A stretch of DNA of 64,000 nucleotides from Flavobacteriales bacterium ALC-1 (GCA_000171875.1 ABHI01000002.1:372001-436000); one strand, 5' to 3'. Counted from the first letter of the stretch, positions 46,260 to 54,945 are shown. Translations and numbers: made by a program. Notes: a model not told the origin generated them from the letters alone.

Positions 46260-47354
46260 ATGACTGAACAAGACTTTATTCTTAAATCATATAATTCCAG
46301 TATTGAAAATGGATCTGTAAAATGGTCGTCACCAAGTAATATTGCTTTGGTTAAATATTGGGGAAAAAAGGAACATCAAATCCCTGAAAACCCTTCTATA
46401 AGTTTTACACTTTCTAACTGTAAGACGATTACAGAAGTGACTTACACTAAGAAAGTTGGTGAAGGTTTTAGTTTTGATGTCTATTTTGAAGGAGAAAAAA
46501 ATGAAGCCTTTAAACCAAAAATCCAAACATTTTTTGAGCGTATTGAAGTTTATGTTCCCTTTTTAAGAGATTATCATTTTAAAATTGAAACTTCAAATAC
46601 ATTTCCTCATAGCTCTGGTATTGCATCTTCAGCCTCAGGTATGAGTGCAATTGCTTTATGCTTAATGAGTATTGAACAAAAATTATCAGATACTGTCATT
46701 TCGAGTGCAGCCGAGAAATCTCATTTCAACCAAAAAGCCTCATTCCTAGCACGCCTAGGTTCAGGTAGTGCCTGCCGAAGTATAGAAGGAGAACTCGTCG
46801 TTTGGGGAAAAAATGAAAGCACAGAAAGTTCAGATTTATTTGGTGTAAAGTATGAAGGTGAAGTACATACAAACTTCAAAAACTATCAAGACACTATTTT
46901 ATTAGTAGATAAAGGAGAAAAGCAAGTGAGCAGTACAGTTGGTCATAAACTCATGTTTGGTCATCCGTTTGCAAAAGAACGCTTTGCACAGGCGCATGAT
47001 AATTTAGCAAAGCTTAAAAGCATTCTAACCTCAGGTGATTTAAAAGCATTTGTAAAAATTGTAGAGAGTGAAGCCTTAACGCTACATGCCATGATGATGA
47101 CGAGTATGCCATATTTCATATTAATGAAACCAAACACATTAGAAATCATTAATAAAATATGGAAATTCAGAGAAGAGAATGACTCTAATGTATGTTTTAC
47201 ATTAGATGCAGGGGCCAATGTACATGTCTTATATCCTGAAAATGAAAAACAAACAGTATTAGATTTTATTAAGAAAGAATTAACTAATTTTTGTCAAAAC
47301 GAGCACTATATCTGTGACCAAATAGGATTGGGTGCCAACCAAATAGAAGATTAA
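46260..47354 (+). CDS. mvaD: Diphosphomevalonate decarboxylase
   Basis: A 364-residue GHMP-superfamily enzyme. It has SPSNIALVKYWGK near residue 23, the ATP-binding loop PHSSGIASSASGMSA (~residues 117-131), FLARLGSGSACRSIEG, and the C-terminal LDAGANVHVLYP. It makes isopentenyl diphosphate from mevalonate-5-diphosphate with ATP and loss of carbon dioxide. The stretch SDTVISSAAEKSHFNQK (~145-161) is unlike the family and is encoded by a dispersed repeat-like DNA segment. A GHMP kinase of the same pathway follows 34 bases on. Confidence 0.95.
   Translation: MTEQDFILKSYNSSIENGSVKWSSPSNIALVKYWGKKEHQIPENPSISFTLSNCKTITEVTYTKKVGEGFSFDVYFEGEKNEAFKPKIQTFFERIEVYVPFLRDYHFKIETSNTFPHSSGIASSASGMSAIALCLMSIEQKLSDTVISSAAEKSHFNQKASFLARLGSGSACRSIEGELVVWGKNESTESSDLFGVKYEGEVHTNFKNYQDTILLVDKGEKQVSSTVGHKLMFGHPFAKERFAQAHDNLAKLKSILTSGDLKAFVKIVESEALTLHAMMMTSMPYFILMKPNTLEIINKIWKFREENDSNVCFTLDAGANVHVLYPENEKQTVLDFIKKELTNFCQNEHYICDQIGLGANQIED
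46694..46727 (+). repeat. Dispersed flavobacterial repeat inserted in frame in mvaD
   Basis: TGTCATTTCGAGTGCAGCCG and the following AGAAATCTCATTTC resemble a repeat family that I know from intergenic regions of Flavobacteriaceae (ATTTCGA ... GAAATCTC type). Here it is translated as DTVISSAAEKSHF. It keeps the reading frame of mvaD and lies in a loop just before the conserved KASFLARLGSGSA. Confidence 0.6.
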
Positions 47355-47388
47355 TCCGTATATTTGTTAAAGTATACTACTATTATAT

Positions 47389-48318
47389 ATGAAGGGACCA
47401 CTATTTTATTCTAAAATTCTTTTATTCGGTGAATACGGAATTATAAAAGATTCTAAAGGACTATCTATTCCTTATAATTTTTATAATGGAGCGCTTAAAG
47501 TAGATGAAAATCCTACGCAAGAGGCTATAGACTCTAATGTGAGTTTAAAGCGTTTTGTAACCTATTTAGGTCAATTAGATAAAGCTTTAGTGTCTTTTGA
47601 TATAGAAACACTACAGAATGATGTCGATGGAGGCATGTACTTCGATTCTTCTATTCCACAAGGTTATGGAGTTGGTAGTAGTGGAGCATTAGTAGCTGCG
47701 ATTTACGATAAATATGCTTCAGATAAGATTACGGTTTTAGAGAACTTAACTCGTGAAAAGCTTTTAAAGTTGAAAGCCATTTTCTCAGAAATGGAATCTT
47801 TTTTCCATGGTAAATCTTCTGGTTTAGATCCTTTAAATAGTTATTTGAGTCTTCCTATATTAATAAATTCTAAAGATAATATTGAAGCTACTGGCATTCC
47901 GTCGCAACAGACTGAAGGTAAAGGAGCTGTGTTTTTATTAGATAGTGGTATTGTTGGTGAAACGGCACCAATGGTTAGCATTTTCATGGAAAACATGAAG
48001 AACGAAGGTTTCCGAAGTATGCTTAAAGATCAATTTATAAAACATACAGATGCTTGTGTAGATGATTTCTTAAAAGGTGATATTAAATCTTTATTCAAAA
48101 ACACAAAGCAATTGTCTAAAGTCGTATTGAATAACTTTAAGCCTATGATACCAAAGCAATTCCATGAGCTTTGGAAAAAAGGTATTGAGACTAACGATTA
48201 CTACTTAAAGCTATGTGGTTCTGGTGGTGGTGGTTATATTCTTGGGTTTACTGAGAATATTGATAGAGCTAAAGAAGCTCTAAAAGGTCAAAAATTAGAA
48301 GTAGTCTATAACTTCTAA
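47389..48318 (+). CDS. GHMP kinase, mevalonate kinase-like
   Basis: A 309-residue cytosolic protein. It begins with YSKILLFGEYGIIKDSKGLSIP, the usual GHMP substrate-binding start, followed by the phosphate-binding loop PQGYGVGSSGALVAA (~residues 90-104), HGKSSGLDPLNSYLS and the C-terminal LCGSGGGGYILGF. The location directly after mvaD supports mevalonate kinase (ATP plus mevalonate giving mevalonate-5-phosphate) rather than another GHMP kinase. Phosphomevalonate kinase cannot be fully excluded. Confidence 0.88.
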   Translation: MKGPLFYSKILLFGEYGIIKDSKGLSIPYNFYNGALKVDENPTQEAIDSNVSLKRFVTYLGQLDKALVSFDIETLQNDVDGGMYFDSSIPQGYGVGSSGALVAAIYDKYASDKITVLENLTREKLLKLKAIFSEMESFFHGKSSGLDPLNSYLSLPILINSKDNIEATGIPSQQTEGKGAVFLLDSGIVGETAPMVSIFMENMKNEGFRSMLKDQFIKHTDACVDDFLKGDIKSLFKNTKQLSKVVLNNFKPMIPKQFHELWKKGIETNDYYLKLCGSGGGGYILGFTENIDRAKEALKGQKLEVVYNF

Positions 48319-48331
48319 ATATAGAGAGACT

Positions 48332-48436
48332 ATGGATTTAATTGATGATCTAGGTCTTAGTTTTAAAACTTTTTTAATTATTTTACTCTTAATCTTCATA
48401 TGGTTAATAACTACGGTTATTAAATCAGATGACTAA
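48332..48436 (+). CDS. Small 34-residue single-pass membrane protein
   Basis: An ATG at 48332, preceded by the purine run AGAGAGA, opens a 34-codon frame: MDLIDDLGLSFKTF, then the hydrophobic LIILLLIFIWLITTVI, then KSDD. That is one predicted membrane segment with acidic ends. It lies between the GHMP kinase gene (13 bases) and the prenyltransferase gene (10 bases), in the same direction, so it is probably co-transcribed. No homologue comes to mind. It may be a small partner of the membrane prenyltransferase next to it; this is inference. Confidence 0.55.
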   Translation: MDLIDDLGLSFKTFLIILLLIFIWLITTVIKSDD

Positions 48437-48446
48437 TTCATAATAC

Positions 48447-49349
48447 ATGCTATCTAGACGGCAGAAGCACATCATTCTCAAATTTTTTAGCCTGTTTTCT
48501 GTAGTTCGTGGTTATAACATTCTTGTTGTTGTTATTGCACAATACTTAGCGTCAATTTACATATTTGCACACGATAAAACTGTAAAATCAGTTCTTTTAG
48601 ATCTTAACCTACTCATGTTAGTTTTAGCATCTTCAGCAACTATTGCAGCAGGTTATATTATCAATAACTTTTACGATTCGGAAAAAGATTTAATTAATAA
48701 ACCAAGAAAAACAATGTTAGACCGTTTGGTAAGTCAAAATACAAAGCTGTCTTTTTATTTTGTTCTGAATTTTATAGCAGTCGTTTTTGCAAGTTATGTG
48801 TCTTTTAAAGCGGTTATATTTTTTGCGCTTTACATCTTTGGGATTTGGTTTTACTCGCACCGTTTAAAGAAACAACCTATGACTGGTAATATTGTTTCAG
48901 CAATACTAACAGTTACTCCATTTTTTGCCATTTTCATCTATTATAGAAATTTTGAGCAGGTCATTTTTGCACATGCTATCTTCTTGTTTTTATTAGTGTC
49001 TATGCGAGAGCTTACTAAAGATTTAGAAAATTTAAAAGGGGATTTGGCATTGAATTATAGAACAGTTCCGGTGGTTTATGGTGAGAAAGTATCAAAAACT
49101 ATGTTAACCATTATGACTGTTTTAACTATTATATCTGCAATAGCTTTAATTTTGTTTTTTAAAATTGGGCACATGTATTATTTCTTTTACCTCAGTGTAA
49201 TGTTACTCATTATTTTTCTACTGATACTCTGGAAATCTAATAAGAAAACACATTATCTTATTCTGCATAATATCCTTAAGTTTATAATTGTAACTGGTGT
49301 GTTTTCCATATTATTGATAGACATTTCTATAGTTTTAAACCGAATATAA
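48447..49349 (+). CDS. UbiA-family prenyltransferase (geranylgeranylglycerol-phosphate transferase-like)
   Basis: A 300-residue protein with about eight or nine membrane segments. The first Asp-rich motif is GYIINNFYDSEKDLINKP (~residues 70-88) and the second is RELTKDLENLKGD (~residues 187-199), as in UbiA enzymes that bind prenyl diphosphate through magnesium. The flavobacterial form is commonly labelled geranylgeranylglycerol-phosphate geranylgeranyltransferase, but the acceptor is unproven. Its place in a mevalonate gene cluster fits a user of isoprenoid diphosphates. The stop is followed after one base by the nitrilase ATG. Confidence 0.88.
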   Translation: MLSRRQKHIILKFFSLFSVVRGYNILVVVIAQYLASIYIFAHDKTVKSVLLDLNLLMLVLASSATIAAGYIINNFYDSEKDLINKPRKTMLDRLVSQNTKLSFYFVLNFIAVVFASYVSFKAVIFFALYIFGIWFYSHRLKKQPMTGNIVSAILTVTPFFAIFIYYRNFEQVIFAHAIFLFLLVSMRELTKDLENLKGDLALNYRTVPVVYGEKVSKTMLTIMTVLTIISAIALILFFKIGHMYYFFYLSVMLLIIFLLILWKSNKKTHYLILHNILKFIIVTGVFSILLIDISIVLNRI

Positions 49350-49350
49350 G

Positions 49351-50298
49351 ATGAATACAACTTTAAAAATTGCAATGGCACAAATTGCACCAGTCTGGTT
49401 AGATAAAGATGCCACATTACATAAGATTGAAAGTTCTATTAAAGAAGCGGCTAAAAGCAAATGCGAACTTATCGTATTTGGTGAGGCCTTATTGCCTGGT
49501 TATCCTTTTTGGTTAGCATTAACAGGAGGTGCGGAATGGGATAAAAAAGTAAATAAAGAATTACATGCTCACTATGTGAGCAATTCTATTTGTATTGAAA
49601 AAGGCGAGTTAGATTCGGTATGCCAATTAGCTAAGCAACATAAAATAGCTGTTTATTTAGGCATTATGGAGCGCCCAACTGATAGAGGAGGTCATAGTAT
49701 TTATGCATCTTTAGTTTACATCAATGAAAAGGGTGCCATAAAATCGGTGCATAGAAAATTACAGCCTACTTATGATGAACGTTTAACTTGGTCTCCTGGT
49801 GATGGAAATGGATTGCAAGTGCATCCATTAAAGGCTTTTACTGTTGGTGGACTCAACTGTTGGGAAAATTGGATGCCTTTACCACGTACAGCATTGTATG
49901 GTCAAGGAGAAAACTTGCATATTGCTGTTTGGCCAGGAAGTGATCATAACACCAGAGATATTACGCGTTTTATAGCAAGAGAATCTCGTTCTTATGTGGT
50001 TTCTGTATCTAGTTTGATGTCTAAAAATGATTTTCCTAAACACACACCTTATATAGATGCGATTCTAAAAAATGCACCAGATACTTTAGCAAATGGGGGT
50101 TGTTGTATAGCTGGACCAGATGGAGAGTGGATTATTGAACCAGTTTTACATAAAGAGGGTTTAATTATTCAAACTATAGATTTTAATCGTGTTTTAGAAG
50201 AACGTCAAAATTTTGACCCTGTTGGACATTATTCTAGACCAGATGTGACTAAACTAATTGTAAATACAGAACGACAAACTACTGTGGAAATTAAGTAG
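49351..50298 (+). CDS. Nitrilase-family carbon-nitrogen hydrolase
   Basis: A 315-residue cytosolic enzyme with the full Cys-Glu-Lys set: VFGEALLPGYP with Glu45, VHRKLQPT with Lys136 and GLNCWENWMP with Cys170. The NCWEN and AVWPGSDHNT stretches are closer to true aliphatic or aromatic nitrilases than to amidases of the wider family. It would convert a nitrile to a carboxylic acid and ammonia. Substrate unknown. It follows the prenyltransferase gene with one base between, but no functional link is evident. Confidence 0.92.
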   Translation: MNTTLKIAMAQIAPVWLDKDATLHKIESSIKEAAKSKCELIVFGEALLPGYPFWLALTGGAEWDKKVNKELHAHYVSNSICIEKGELDSVCQLAKQHKIAVYLGIMERPTDRGGHSIYASLVYINEKGAIKSVHRKLQPTYDERLTWSPGDGNGLQVHPLKAFTVGGLNCWENWMPLPRTALYGQGENLHIAVWPGSDHNTRDITRFIARESRSYVVSVSSLMSKNDFPKHTPYIDAILKNAPDTLANGGCCIAGPDGEWIIEPVLHKEGLIIQTIDFNRVLEERQNFDPVGHYSRPDVTKLIVNTERQTTVEIK

Positions 50299-50339
50299 TT
50301 AATGTTAACTATTGTTATACCTTTGCAAAAAATTACAAT

Positions 50340-51179
50340 ATGAGCAGAAATCAAGATAGCAGAGGAAAAGGGAAAACTTCAGGAAGAGGAAACGCTAACA
50401 GCAAAACAAAGAATTTTGCCAGAGGAAATGCTCCTTTTAAAAAGAAATCAAAACCTGCAAAACCATCAAATCCAGATGAGATTCGTTTAAATAAATACGT
50501 AGCTAATTCAGGTATGTGTTCGCGTCGTGAAGCTGATGAAAACATTGCTATTGGTTTAGTTTCGGTTAATGGTAAAGTAGTTACTGAAATGGGCTATAAA
50601 GTAAAACGTACAGACGAAGTTCGTTTTGATGGTCAACGTATTACTCCAGAAGCTAAAGTATATGTGTTATTAAACAAGCCAAAAGGATTTGCGACAACTA
50701 CTGCAGAAGGTAAAGGTAGAACGGTCATGGATTTAGTAGCTAATGCAACCAATGCCAATGTTAAACCTATTGGACGTCTAGGCAGAAACTCTTTAGGCTT
50801 ATTGTTGTTTACTAATGATGATAAAATAGTACAGAAATTCACCAATTCTAAAAATGGTGTTGCTAGATTATTTCAAGTTGAGCTAGATAAGAACTTAAAA
50901 TACGAAGACCTTAAAAAGATAAAGGAAGGCTTTAAGGTTGAGGGTAAACTTATTACTGTAGAGGATATAAGCTATATTGAAGGTGAGTCTAAAAACAAAA
51001 TTGGACTTAAAATTAAGAATACAGGAAATACCATTTTACGTACCATTTTTGATAATTTTAATTACGATATTGTAAAGATTGATTGTGTTGCTATAGGTCA
51101 TTTAACTAAAAAAGATATTCCTAGAGGACACTGGAAACATCTAACAGAGCAAGAGGTAAATACCTTAAAGATGCTATAA
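50340..51179 (+). CDS. RluB/RsuA-type pseudouridine synthase-like protein lacking the catalytic Asp
   Basis: A 279-residue protein with a basic, low-complexity N-terminus (residues 1-45, rich in K, R, G, S, N). An S4 RNA-binding domain follows (IRLNKYVANSGMCSRREADE), then the synthase core (VLLNKPKGFATTT). The catalytic motif in this family is GRLDxxTxGLLLxTND. Here it reads GRLGRNSLGLLLFTND: codon 148 (50781-50783) is GGC for Gly where GAC for Asp is expected. The rest of the fold appears intact (FQVELDK, TGNTILRTIFDNFNYD, the RPGRW-like IPRGHWKHLTEQE). It may bind rRNA without making pseudouridine. A recent point mutation or a sequencing error is also possible. Confidence 0.9.
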   Translation: MSRNQDSRGKGKTSGRGNANSKTKNFARGNAPFKKKSKPAKPSNPDEIRLNKYVANSGMCSRREADENIAIGLVSVNGKVVTEMGYKVKRTDEVRFDGQRITPEAKVYVLLNKPKGFATTTAEGKGRTVMDLVANATNANVKPIGRLGRNSLGLLLFTNDDKIVQKFTNSKNGVARLFQVELDKNLKYEDLKKIKEGFKVEGKLITVEDISYIEGESKNKIGLKIKNTGNTILRTIFDNFNYDIVKIDCVAIGHLTKKDIPRGHWKHLTEQEVNTLKML

Positions 51180-51311
51180 TACACGTCTGTAACCTTAAAT
51201 TCTACAATTTTCACAGTATTACCGTTCATCGAATAAATACCACATTTTAACGGTCGGTTATTAATTTTTTCTATATTGCCTGCCCCAAATAGAATATAAA
51301 ATAACCTACTT

Positions 51312-51692
51312 ATGAAAAATGTAAGACTCATTTTTGTGCTTTTACTAATTGTAAATTGTACAACAGATTCATCTGAAGTTGATGCATTAGATACTTCTCA
51401 TCCGCAGTCAGAATCACAAAATTGTGTTGATGACCTACCAGAAATTAGATTGACTAATAATGGTACGCGTAACTTTGATCTTATAGTTTACGGTCAAGAC
51501 TATAGTACTTTGCACACTCAAAATGTATCTAATGCTACAGATAGTGGTTGGATTCAATTGTCAAGTAATGATATTATAGTTGTTGCAACAAATGACATTG
51601 ATTACGGACAAAAAATTCCATTAAACCTTTCTCTTTGTGATAACATAGAATTAGAGATAGATACTAATAACGTATTAATTATTTCAGATTAA
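51312..51692 (+). CDS. Small hypothetical lipoprotein
   Basis: A 126-residue product with a signal peptide ending LIVNC (Cys16) and an acidic Ser/Asp-rich linker. It then has a small predicted beta domain with two Cys (SQNCVDDLPEIRLTNNG and LSLCDNIELEID) that could pair. No family recognised. It has its own 132-base upstream spacer and is convergent with the transglutaminase-like gene. Confidence 0.7.
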   Translation: MKNVRLIFVLLLIVNCTTDSSEVDALDTSHPQSESQNCVDDLPEIRLTNNGTRNFDLIVYGQDYSTLHTQNVSNATDSGWIQLSSNDIIVVATNDIDYGQKIPLNLSLCDNIELEIDTNNVLIISD

Positions 51693-51711
51693 GGTCTTTT
51701 GAAACTTAAAA

Positions 51712-52725
51712 TTAGCTCTTTACCTTAACGGTATATGTTGAAATTAAGTCGTTACCTATATAAAGGTGAATATCATAAAAACCAATAGTTTTAAACTGGT
51801 GTTCTAGAATTAATGATTTTTTTTTAATTGAAGTTGATTTAGGTTTTGTAGTCCAATTATTAAACCCATTATCAATCAGAAGACTTATGTCTTCTGATTT
51901 TATAGTTTTACTAAGCTGATATTTAAAAGTGATAGTTTCATGCTTTTTAATCGTATGATGCATTTGTATTGGTGCAATATGAAGCTCTAGGTTTTTATAT
52001 GCTTTGCCATATATAATAGGAGCTGCTAAAAATTTTTCAAAAGTTGGAATATCCTCATCCAAAAGCCACCATTTAGCCTCTAGAGGATAGTGATTGACCG
52101 CAAATAGCTTGGGATTAGCTAAAAAGAAACCATCATTATAATTAAATAAAAATCGATTGGTTTCTGGATCAGGAATACCACTAGCCCAAGTTGGATCACA
52201 GAGATACCATTTGTTATTCAGTTTTATAGCATTCCAAGAATGATTAGGTAAATCTAGGTTTTCAATATCTGTTGTACTTACTCTACCATAACCTTGTACT
52301 ATTTCACACTCTAAATCAGCTAATTTAGCGAGTTCTCTTACCAAATAAGCATAACCAGTACAAATGGTTCTTTGGTCTTTTAAAAGCCTATTAAATAGCT
52401 TTTTCCGAAAGTTGTTATTCCATGTTTTAAATTTAGTACTGTCATTTTTAAAACGTTTACGCTTGCGTTTATTTTTTAAGTATAAGTTGTAATCATTAGC
52501 AATATTATTACAAACCCATCTATAAATTGCTCTAAACTGTTCAACTTCTGTATTTAATTGAGAGGTAAGTTTATGAGATAACTCAGGTAAATTATGTAAG
52601 CCTTCATTTTTGTATTCCAACGCAATGCTATCAGCTTTTTTAAAATTGATATGCTTAAAATCTGAAATTTGCGCATTAGCCTGAAATGCTATAATAAAGA
52701 GTAATATGAATCGGAGTAATTTCAA
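51712..52725 (-). CDS. Secreted transglutaminase-like protein
   Basis: A 337-residue product with signal peptide ending FQANAQ. The transglutaminase-like core has RAIYRWVCNNIANDY, then QRTICTGYAYLV with Cys122, LPNHSWNAIKL with His162 and WYLCDPTWASG with Asp177: a complete papain-like triad. Residues ~235-337 are a beta-sandwich-like tail. Such proteins act as proteases or cross-linkers in the periplasm. The substrate is unknown. A 9-base inverted repeat (52742-52750 and 52773-52781, 22-base loop) lies just upstream; its role is unclear. Confidence 0.85.
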   Translation of the reverse strand: MKLLRFILLFIIAFQANAQISDFKHINFKKADSIALEYKNEGLHNLPELSHKLTSQLNTEVEQFRAIYRWVCNNIANDYNLYLKNKRKRKRFKNDSTKFKTWNNNFRKKLFNRLLKDQRTICTGYAYLVRELAKLADLECEIVQGYGRVSTTDIENLDLPNHSWNAIKLNNKWYLCDPTWASGIPDPETNRFLFNYNDGFFLANPKLFAVNHYPLEAKWWLLDEDIPTFEKFLAAPIIYGKAYKNLELHIAPIQMHHTIKKHETITFKYQLSKTIKSEDISLLIDNGFNNWTTKPKSTSIKKKSLILEHQFKTIGFYDIHLYIGNDLISTYTVKVKS

Positions 52726-52797
52726 TAAATAGCATTAGTTCAAATTGAGCTTAGTAGAGAGGTTTCAATTACGCTCAATTTAACAGAATTATAAAGG

Positions 52798-53232
52798 TTA
52801 GTTTTTGCGTTTAGACTTATAAGGCTTAGCCGAATCCAAAGCACCAATCATTTCAATTAAATCTTCGGTTAACACAAGTTTTATAAACGCTGTATCTTTT
52901 TTTATTTCTATTTCCTGATTTTCGTAGCCTAAATAGCTAAAAACTAAAATATCACCAGTTTTTAGTTTTTTAGGAAACGTAAACTCTCCTTTTTCGTTGG
53001 TAACTGTACCAACTCTAGTTCCCTTAAGCCTTACATTTACATCTTTTAGGACCTTTTCTTCATTACTAACAATGCCTTTAATTGTACGTTCGTTAACTGA
53101 AACTTCAGATACAGAGTTTGTTTTTGTTTGCCCATAAACTGGGTTAAAAACGACTAGAGTAAACAACATAATGCCAATAAAATTTAAAGTTTTTAAGGCC
53201 TGTCTTTGAGTTAATGTTAATTGTGTTTTCAT
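52798..53232 (-). CDS. CarboxypepD_reg-like domain protein
   Basis: A 144-residue product. After a hydrophobic segment (residues ~17-35, ending VYGQ), a single carboxypeptidase-regulatory-like beta domain covers residues ~48-125, with LKDVNVRLKGTRVGTVTNEKGE and FSYLGYENQEIEI. This is the fold found at the N-terminus of SusC-type receptors, but here it stands alone with no plug or barrel. The C-terminus is basic (KPYKSKRKN). Likely periplasmic or membrane-tethered. Role unknown. Confidence 0.82.
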   Translation of the reverse strand: MKTQLTLTQRQALKTLNFIGIMLFTLVVFNPVYGQTKTNSVSEVSVNERTIKGIVSNEEKVLKDVNVRLKGTRVGTVTNEKGEFTFPKKLKTGDILVFSYLGYENQEIEIKKDTAFIKLVLTEDLIEMIGALDSAKPYKSKRKN

Positions 53233-53356
53233 AATATATAATGTTTTGTTTACATCTAAGCTAAATACTATGCCTACAAGTTAAAAATAGTTTTGAGTAT
53301 TAGCAATAGTTTAATGAGTAAAGTGAAGGTTTTGGTTAGTGAAACTATTTTAATGA

Positions 53357-54835
53357 CTAAATGTGTGGAATTTTAATTTGTTTCTTCAATAAAACTTCCC
53401 AAATAAAAGCAGAAAAGACGATGAGGTATTCTAATGCAATTATCCATAAGTTTTCTGATTTATCTGAAGTTCCTATTCCGATGTAGGCGAGGTAGCTCAA
53501 TATCATCACAAGACTCCAAATTAAAGGGAATTTATAGTTTGTAAACACGCAAAGTATAACAAGTGTTGCTATATACCATGGATGTACTGTTGTACTTAAA
53601 AACAAATAGCAAGTAAAAGCTAAAAGCATAACACTTATGAGTTTGGTTATGTTATTATTTTTCCTAAATAGTGAAAACCCTAAAATAATGAGTAATGTTA
53701 TCACAGGAAGTATTTTTCCGATTATGGTAATCTCATTATAACCTGTTATAGCATAACCAATTTCTCTAGCGATATAATAAATACTTGCATTAAACTCAAA
53801 ATTACCAAACCACAACCCGACAGTTTTTGAGTAATTATTGATAAATTCCATTGAGAAAAATGGGAGGAAAAGTAGTAATGTTGTTATTCCTATAATACTA
53901 TAAAAGGATATCAACTTTAATATGTTATTGTGAGGAACCTGTTTAGCCTGCACTGAGCACAGTCGAAGTGTGGAAATCTCTTCGTTAGGAACAGATTGCT
54001 TCATTTCATTCGCAATGATGTTCTTTTTCAGGTCTTTTTTTCCATTAGCAAACCACCAAAAAAACAATGGTAAAAACATCAAAGGAATCAGCTTTACAGA
54101 AATAGAACACGCCAATACGACAGCTGCCCATTTCCATTTACCAGAATGGAGTAAATACAAACTCCAAACTAAAAAGAAGATCATAACTCCTTCAAAGTGT
54201 AAATTACCTGTGAGTTCAATAATAATAAACGGATTTAGAACATACCAAAAGATTCTATTTGAAGGTAGTCTCAAACGTTCTAAAAGTTTTTTTCCGAAAT
54301 AAAGTGTACCAATATCTGCCACAATAATTAAAACTCGCATTACAACAACAGAACCTAAAATACTTTTACCAGAAAAAAGTGCAGCAATAGTAAAACACAA
54401 TTGGTTAATTGGAGGATAGTTCGTGAAGTGCGATGCACTCAATTCTCCCATACCATTGTATAATTCTTGTGCTTGCGTTATAGGAAATTTACCATTTTGT
54501 ATAAAGGAATCTGGAGTGTAGAGATAAGGATTTAAACCTTCTAAAATCATTCGTCCATCCCAAATAAAACGATAAAAGTCTTGTGATAAATTAGGAATAG
54601 CAAACAAAAACAACAACCGAAATAGTATAGAAGATATAACTAGAATTCTAAAATAAAAACCAGTCGTCTTTATAATTTGAAACGCAAAAACAAATAAAGC
54701 TAAGTATAGTAACAAGAGTTTTGTTATGTCTGTTCTTACTAAATCGTATGCAAATGATAAGTATAGAACACAACTAATTAAAACAAAGATCAGTGTTGTT
54801 TTTCGGTATTTTAAAAGGTTAGCTAATCCAAGCAT
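53357..54835 (-). CDS. Polytopic GT-C glycosyltransferase (GT87/mannosyltransferase-like)
   Basis: A 492-residue protein with about eleven or twelve membrane segments. The first periplasmic loop holds DFYRFIWDGRMILEGLNPYLY, typical of polyprenyl-phosphate-dependent GT-C enzymes with an acidic catalytic residue, followed by FTNYPPINQLCF. Residues ~272-303, between membrane segments, contain NEMKQSVPNEEISTLRLC and SVQAKQVPHNN, which do not look like the family and come from a repeat insertion. The enzyme probably moves a sugar from a polyprenyl phosphate to a surface glycan or lipid. The gene stands alone, divergent from the thioredoxin-like gene. Confidence 0.82.
   Translation of the reverse strand: MLGLANLLKYRKTTLIFVLISCVLYLSFAYDLVRTDITKLLLLYLALFVFAFQIIKTTGFYFRILVISSILFRLLFLFAIPNLSQDFYRFIWDGRMILEGLNPYLYTPDSFIQNGKFPITQAQELYNGMGELSASHFTNYPPINQLCFTIAALFSGKSILGSVVVMRVLIIVADIGTLYFGKKLLERLRLPSNRIFWYVLNPFIIIELTGNLHFEGVMIFFLVWSLYLLHSGKWKWAAVVLACSISVKLIPLMFLPLFFWWFANGKKDLKKNIIANEMKQSVPNEEISTLRLCSVQAKQVPHNNILKLISFYSIIGITTLLLFLPFFSMEFINNYSKTVGLWFGNFEFNASIYYIAREIGYAITGYNEITIIGKILPVITLLIILGFSLFRKNNNITKLISVMLLAFTCYLFLSTTVHPWYIATLVILCVFTNYKFPLIWSLVMILSYLAYIGIGTSDKSENLWIIALEYLIVFSAFIWEVLLKKQIKIPHI
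53926..54019 (-). repeat. Dispersed repeat (MITE/REP-like) inserted in frame in the glycosyltransferase gene
   Basis: On the coding strand the segment starts ATCATTGCGAATGAAATGAA, goes on with GCAATCTGTTCC and CTTCGACTGTGCTCAGTGCA, and ends GGTTCCTCACAATAA. The ends are imperfect inverted repeats (TCATTGCGA and TTATTGTGA). CATTGCGA ... GAAGCAATCTG and CTTCGACT ... CTCAGTG are blocks I associate with dispersed flavobacterial repeats. About 94 bases are inserted and the frame stays open. Confidence 0.65.
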
Positions 54836-54888
54836 GAAACCAAAGATAGTTGCTTTAAATGAAAAAAAGTTTAAAATAATTTTATTAA

Positions 54889-54910
54889 TTAGGAATCCTA
54901 ACTATATTTG
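54889..54910 (+). promoter_or_regulatory. Operator site 1 and promoter of the thiol-protein gene
   Basis: The palindrome TTAGGAATCCTAA (54889-54901) overlaps the spacer just before TATATTTG (54903-54910), an exact -7 element. A repressor here would block the promoter. The same palindrome recurs at 55198 and, with one change, at 56218. Downstream, TTGCAT/ATGCAA (54908-54926) forms another small inverted repeat. Confidence 0.65.
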
Positions 54911-54945
54911 CATTGCAATAATGCAATAACTAAAATTTTATTATA

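Noticed and set aside
52742..52781. Terminator or operator from the inverted repeat AAATTGAGC/GCTCAATTT
   Set aside because: The loop is 22 bases and no T run follows on either strand, so I do not list it as a feature.
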